A program made the translations under genes and the position numbers. Below, in pieces: positions 63,050-64,000 of a stretch of 64,000 nt of DNA; the first letter of the stretch is position 1; every line of letters begins with the position of its first letter. Under the pieces are notes generated by a model. The model searched no databases. It was not told where the DNA came from and saw nothing but the letters and a program-made list of their open reading frames with translations. The stretch lies in contig CANQJS010000001.1 of NCBI GenBank assembly GCA_947624285.1, positions 186,001-250,000 of the forward strand, in the 5' to 3' direction. This stretch comes from an uncultured Clostridia bacterium. Lineage in GTDB: Bacteria > Bacillota > Clostridia > Oscillospirales > Acutalibacteraceae.

Positions 63050-64000
63050 ATGGGAAAATTAAGATTTCTCGCCGCAGTAATAATAGGCAAAATTTCAGCG
63101 TTTTTGCTGGACAAGCTGTTTAAGAGAGGCACAAATACCCCGGGAGTAATAATGCTAAAGCTCTGCCCGGACGCGCTCGCGAGATTTAAAATGCCGCCGG
63201 TAACGGTTTGCGTTACGGGAACGAACGGAAAAACAAGCACTTCAAACCTAATAACGCATATAATACGCGGTAGCGGCAAAACAGTTGTAAACAATTCAAA
63301 GGGCTCTAATATGGCGTCCGGCATAGCCTCGGCTCTTGTAGCCGATTGCACGCTTTCGGGCAAGGTAAAGGCCGATGTTGCCGTTTTGGAGGTGGACGAG
63401 CGTTCCTCCGGGTATATTTACACAAAATTTACGCCCGATTACATTCTTTGCACAAATCTGTTTCGCGATTCGATAAAAAGAAACGGGCACAGCGGATTTA
63501 TATTTGACAAAATAAACGACAGTCTTTCGGAAAAAACAACGCTTGTACTCAACGGAAACGACGCCATATCCGGTCTTTTGGGCGAGGAAAAATGCAGGCG
63601 TGTCTATTATTCGGTTGGCAAAACGGAAAAAAGCACCGACAGTTGCGTTGACACCGTATGCGATATTATCGCCTGCCCCAAATGCGGGCACATATTAAAA
63701 TACGAGTATTACCATTATAATCACATCGGCGTGCCGCACTGCCCCGAATGCGGCTTCAAAATGGACGAAAGCGTTTACACCGCCACGGATGTTGATTTTG
63801 AAAACGGCACTTTCGTTTTTAACGACAGCGACGGAAAAACGGCTGTTCTCCCCTTTCAGAAAGAAAACTTTTTCAATGTTTTCAATATCACCGGCGCGTG
63901 CGCTCTTTGCCGTCTTATCGGCATAGACCTTGAAACCATAAGCAGCGGCATTGAAAATGTGGCGGCGAAAACGGGCAGATTTATTGATAAAAAGTACGGC
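63050..64000 (+). CDS. murT: Lipid II isoglutaminyl synthase subunit MurT, 3' end outside window
   Basis: Mur-ligase-like subunit that, with GatD, amidates the D-glutamate of lipid II. The visible 317 codons have the ATP loop VTGTNGKTSTSNL near residue 58, NNSKGSNMASGIAS, VLEVDERSS, and FTPDYILCTNLFRDS. The zinc ribbon unique to MurT is in CPKCGHI and CPECGF (about residues 205-235). The C-terminal DUF1727 region is cut off. AGAGG lies seven bases ahead of the ATG. gatD would be expected just downstream. Confidence 0.95.
   Translation, partial: MGKLRFLAAVIIGKISAFLLDKLFKRGTNTPGVIMLKLCPDALARFKMPPVTVCVTGTNGKTSTSNLITHIIRGSGKTVVNNSKGSNMASGIASALVADCTLSGKVKADVAVLEVDERSSGYIYTKFTPDYILCTNLFRDSIKRNGHSGFIFDKINDSLSEKTTLVLNGNDAISGLLGEEKCRRVYYSVGKTEKSTDSCVDTVCDIIACPKCGHILKYEYYHYNHIGVPHCPECGFKMDESVYTATDVDFENGTFVFNDSDGKTAVLPFQKENFFNVFNITGACALCRLIGIDLETISSGIENVAAKTGRFIDKKYG

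Noticed and set aside
62931-63062. Upstream open frame of about 43 codons overlapping the murT start
   Set aside because: It would begin almost at the predicted transcript start with no ribosome binding site; its end simply overlaps murT in another frame.

Overview
The window is about 64 kb of a Clostridia-type chromosome, most likely an anaerobic gut or rumen member of the Oscillospiraceae/Ruminococcaceae. The evidence is gene content: a four-subunit 2-oxoacid:ferredoxin oxidoreductase, acetate kinase, formate-THF ligase, an oxygen-sensitive radical-SAM maturase, an IspH-S1 fusion, DUF4364, DUF1858, DUF3343, a T-box leader and a CIRCE operator. The sporulation pair spoIIGA-sigE, with a sigH-like gene, indicates spore-forming ancestry. 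Gene density is high, short overlaps are frequent, and most genes lie on the minus strand. I see no prophage, transposase, rRNA or CRISPR array. One tRNA-Ser is present.

Layout. 0-4.8 kb: alaS (3' end outside the window), a PC4/YdbC-like ssDNA-binding protein and ackA, then divergent tmcAL. 4.8-11.6 kb: a tight minus-strand cluster lacZ-comEC-holA-rnmV. 11.7-13.9 kb: a plus-strand pair, FemABX-like ligase and divergent alanine racemase. 14.1-17.8 kb: fhs-tsaE-tsaB-rpiB-membrane protein. 18-19.2 kb: a SEDS (RodA/FtsW) gene. 19.4-22.9 kb: cdaA-cdaR (c-di-AMP) and a DUF3343/cysteine-desulfurase-like pair. 23-27 kb: a probable operon of a MIF-like tautomerase, an anSME-type radical SAM enzyme and a GPH sugar transporter with a long coiled-coil tail. 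27.2-30.5 kb: porGDAB behind a T-box leader. 30.7-33.1 kb: an MGMT-like gene and groES-groEL under a CIRCE operator. 33.3-37.7 kb: DUF1858-trmK-nif3-rqcH-ispD-ispF. 37.9-42.1 kb: DUF4364, then cmk-plsC-ispH/rpsA. 42.2-46.7 kb: BaiN-like flavoprotein, ABC-F protein, manA, DUF378. 47-49.4 kb: an AT-rich amidohydrolase with a GNAT remnant, then sigE and spoIIGA. 49.7-51.4 kb: an ECF sigma factor, a membrane partner and a small secreted protein. 51.4-51.9 kb: a gene-free block packed with inverted repeats. 51.9-54.6 kb: cyclophilin, a second GH2 enzyme and an unknown protein. 54.8-58.7 kb: ilvB-ilvN-leuC-leuD. 58.9-64 kb: a metalloprotease-like lipoprotein, ychF, a sigH-like factor, a small conserved protein, tRNA-Ser and the start of murT.

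Functional threads. Peptide bond and envelope synthesis: FemABX, alanine racemase, SEDS and MurT, with c-di-AMP (CdaA/CdaR) as the likely turgor/wall signal. Isoprenoids: IspD, IspF and IspH. Branched-chain amino acids: IlvBN/LeuCD. The T-box on porGDAB has a likely Ile specifier, which raises the possibility that this oxidoreductase works in the biosynthetic, reductive-carboxylation direction. Glycan use: two GH2 enzymes, a GPH transporter, ManA and a sulfatase-maturase-type protein.

The most interesting items are the T-box on a ferredoxin oxidoreductase operon, the MIF/anSME/GPH-coiled-coil operon, the DUF3343 start site sequestered in a terminator hairpin, the related structured leaders upstream of spoIIGA and the flavoprotein gene, and the palindrome-bounded block at 51.5-51.9 kb.
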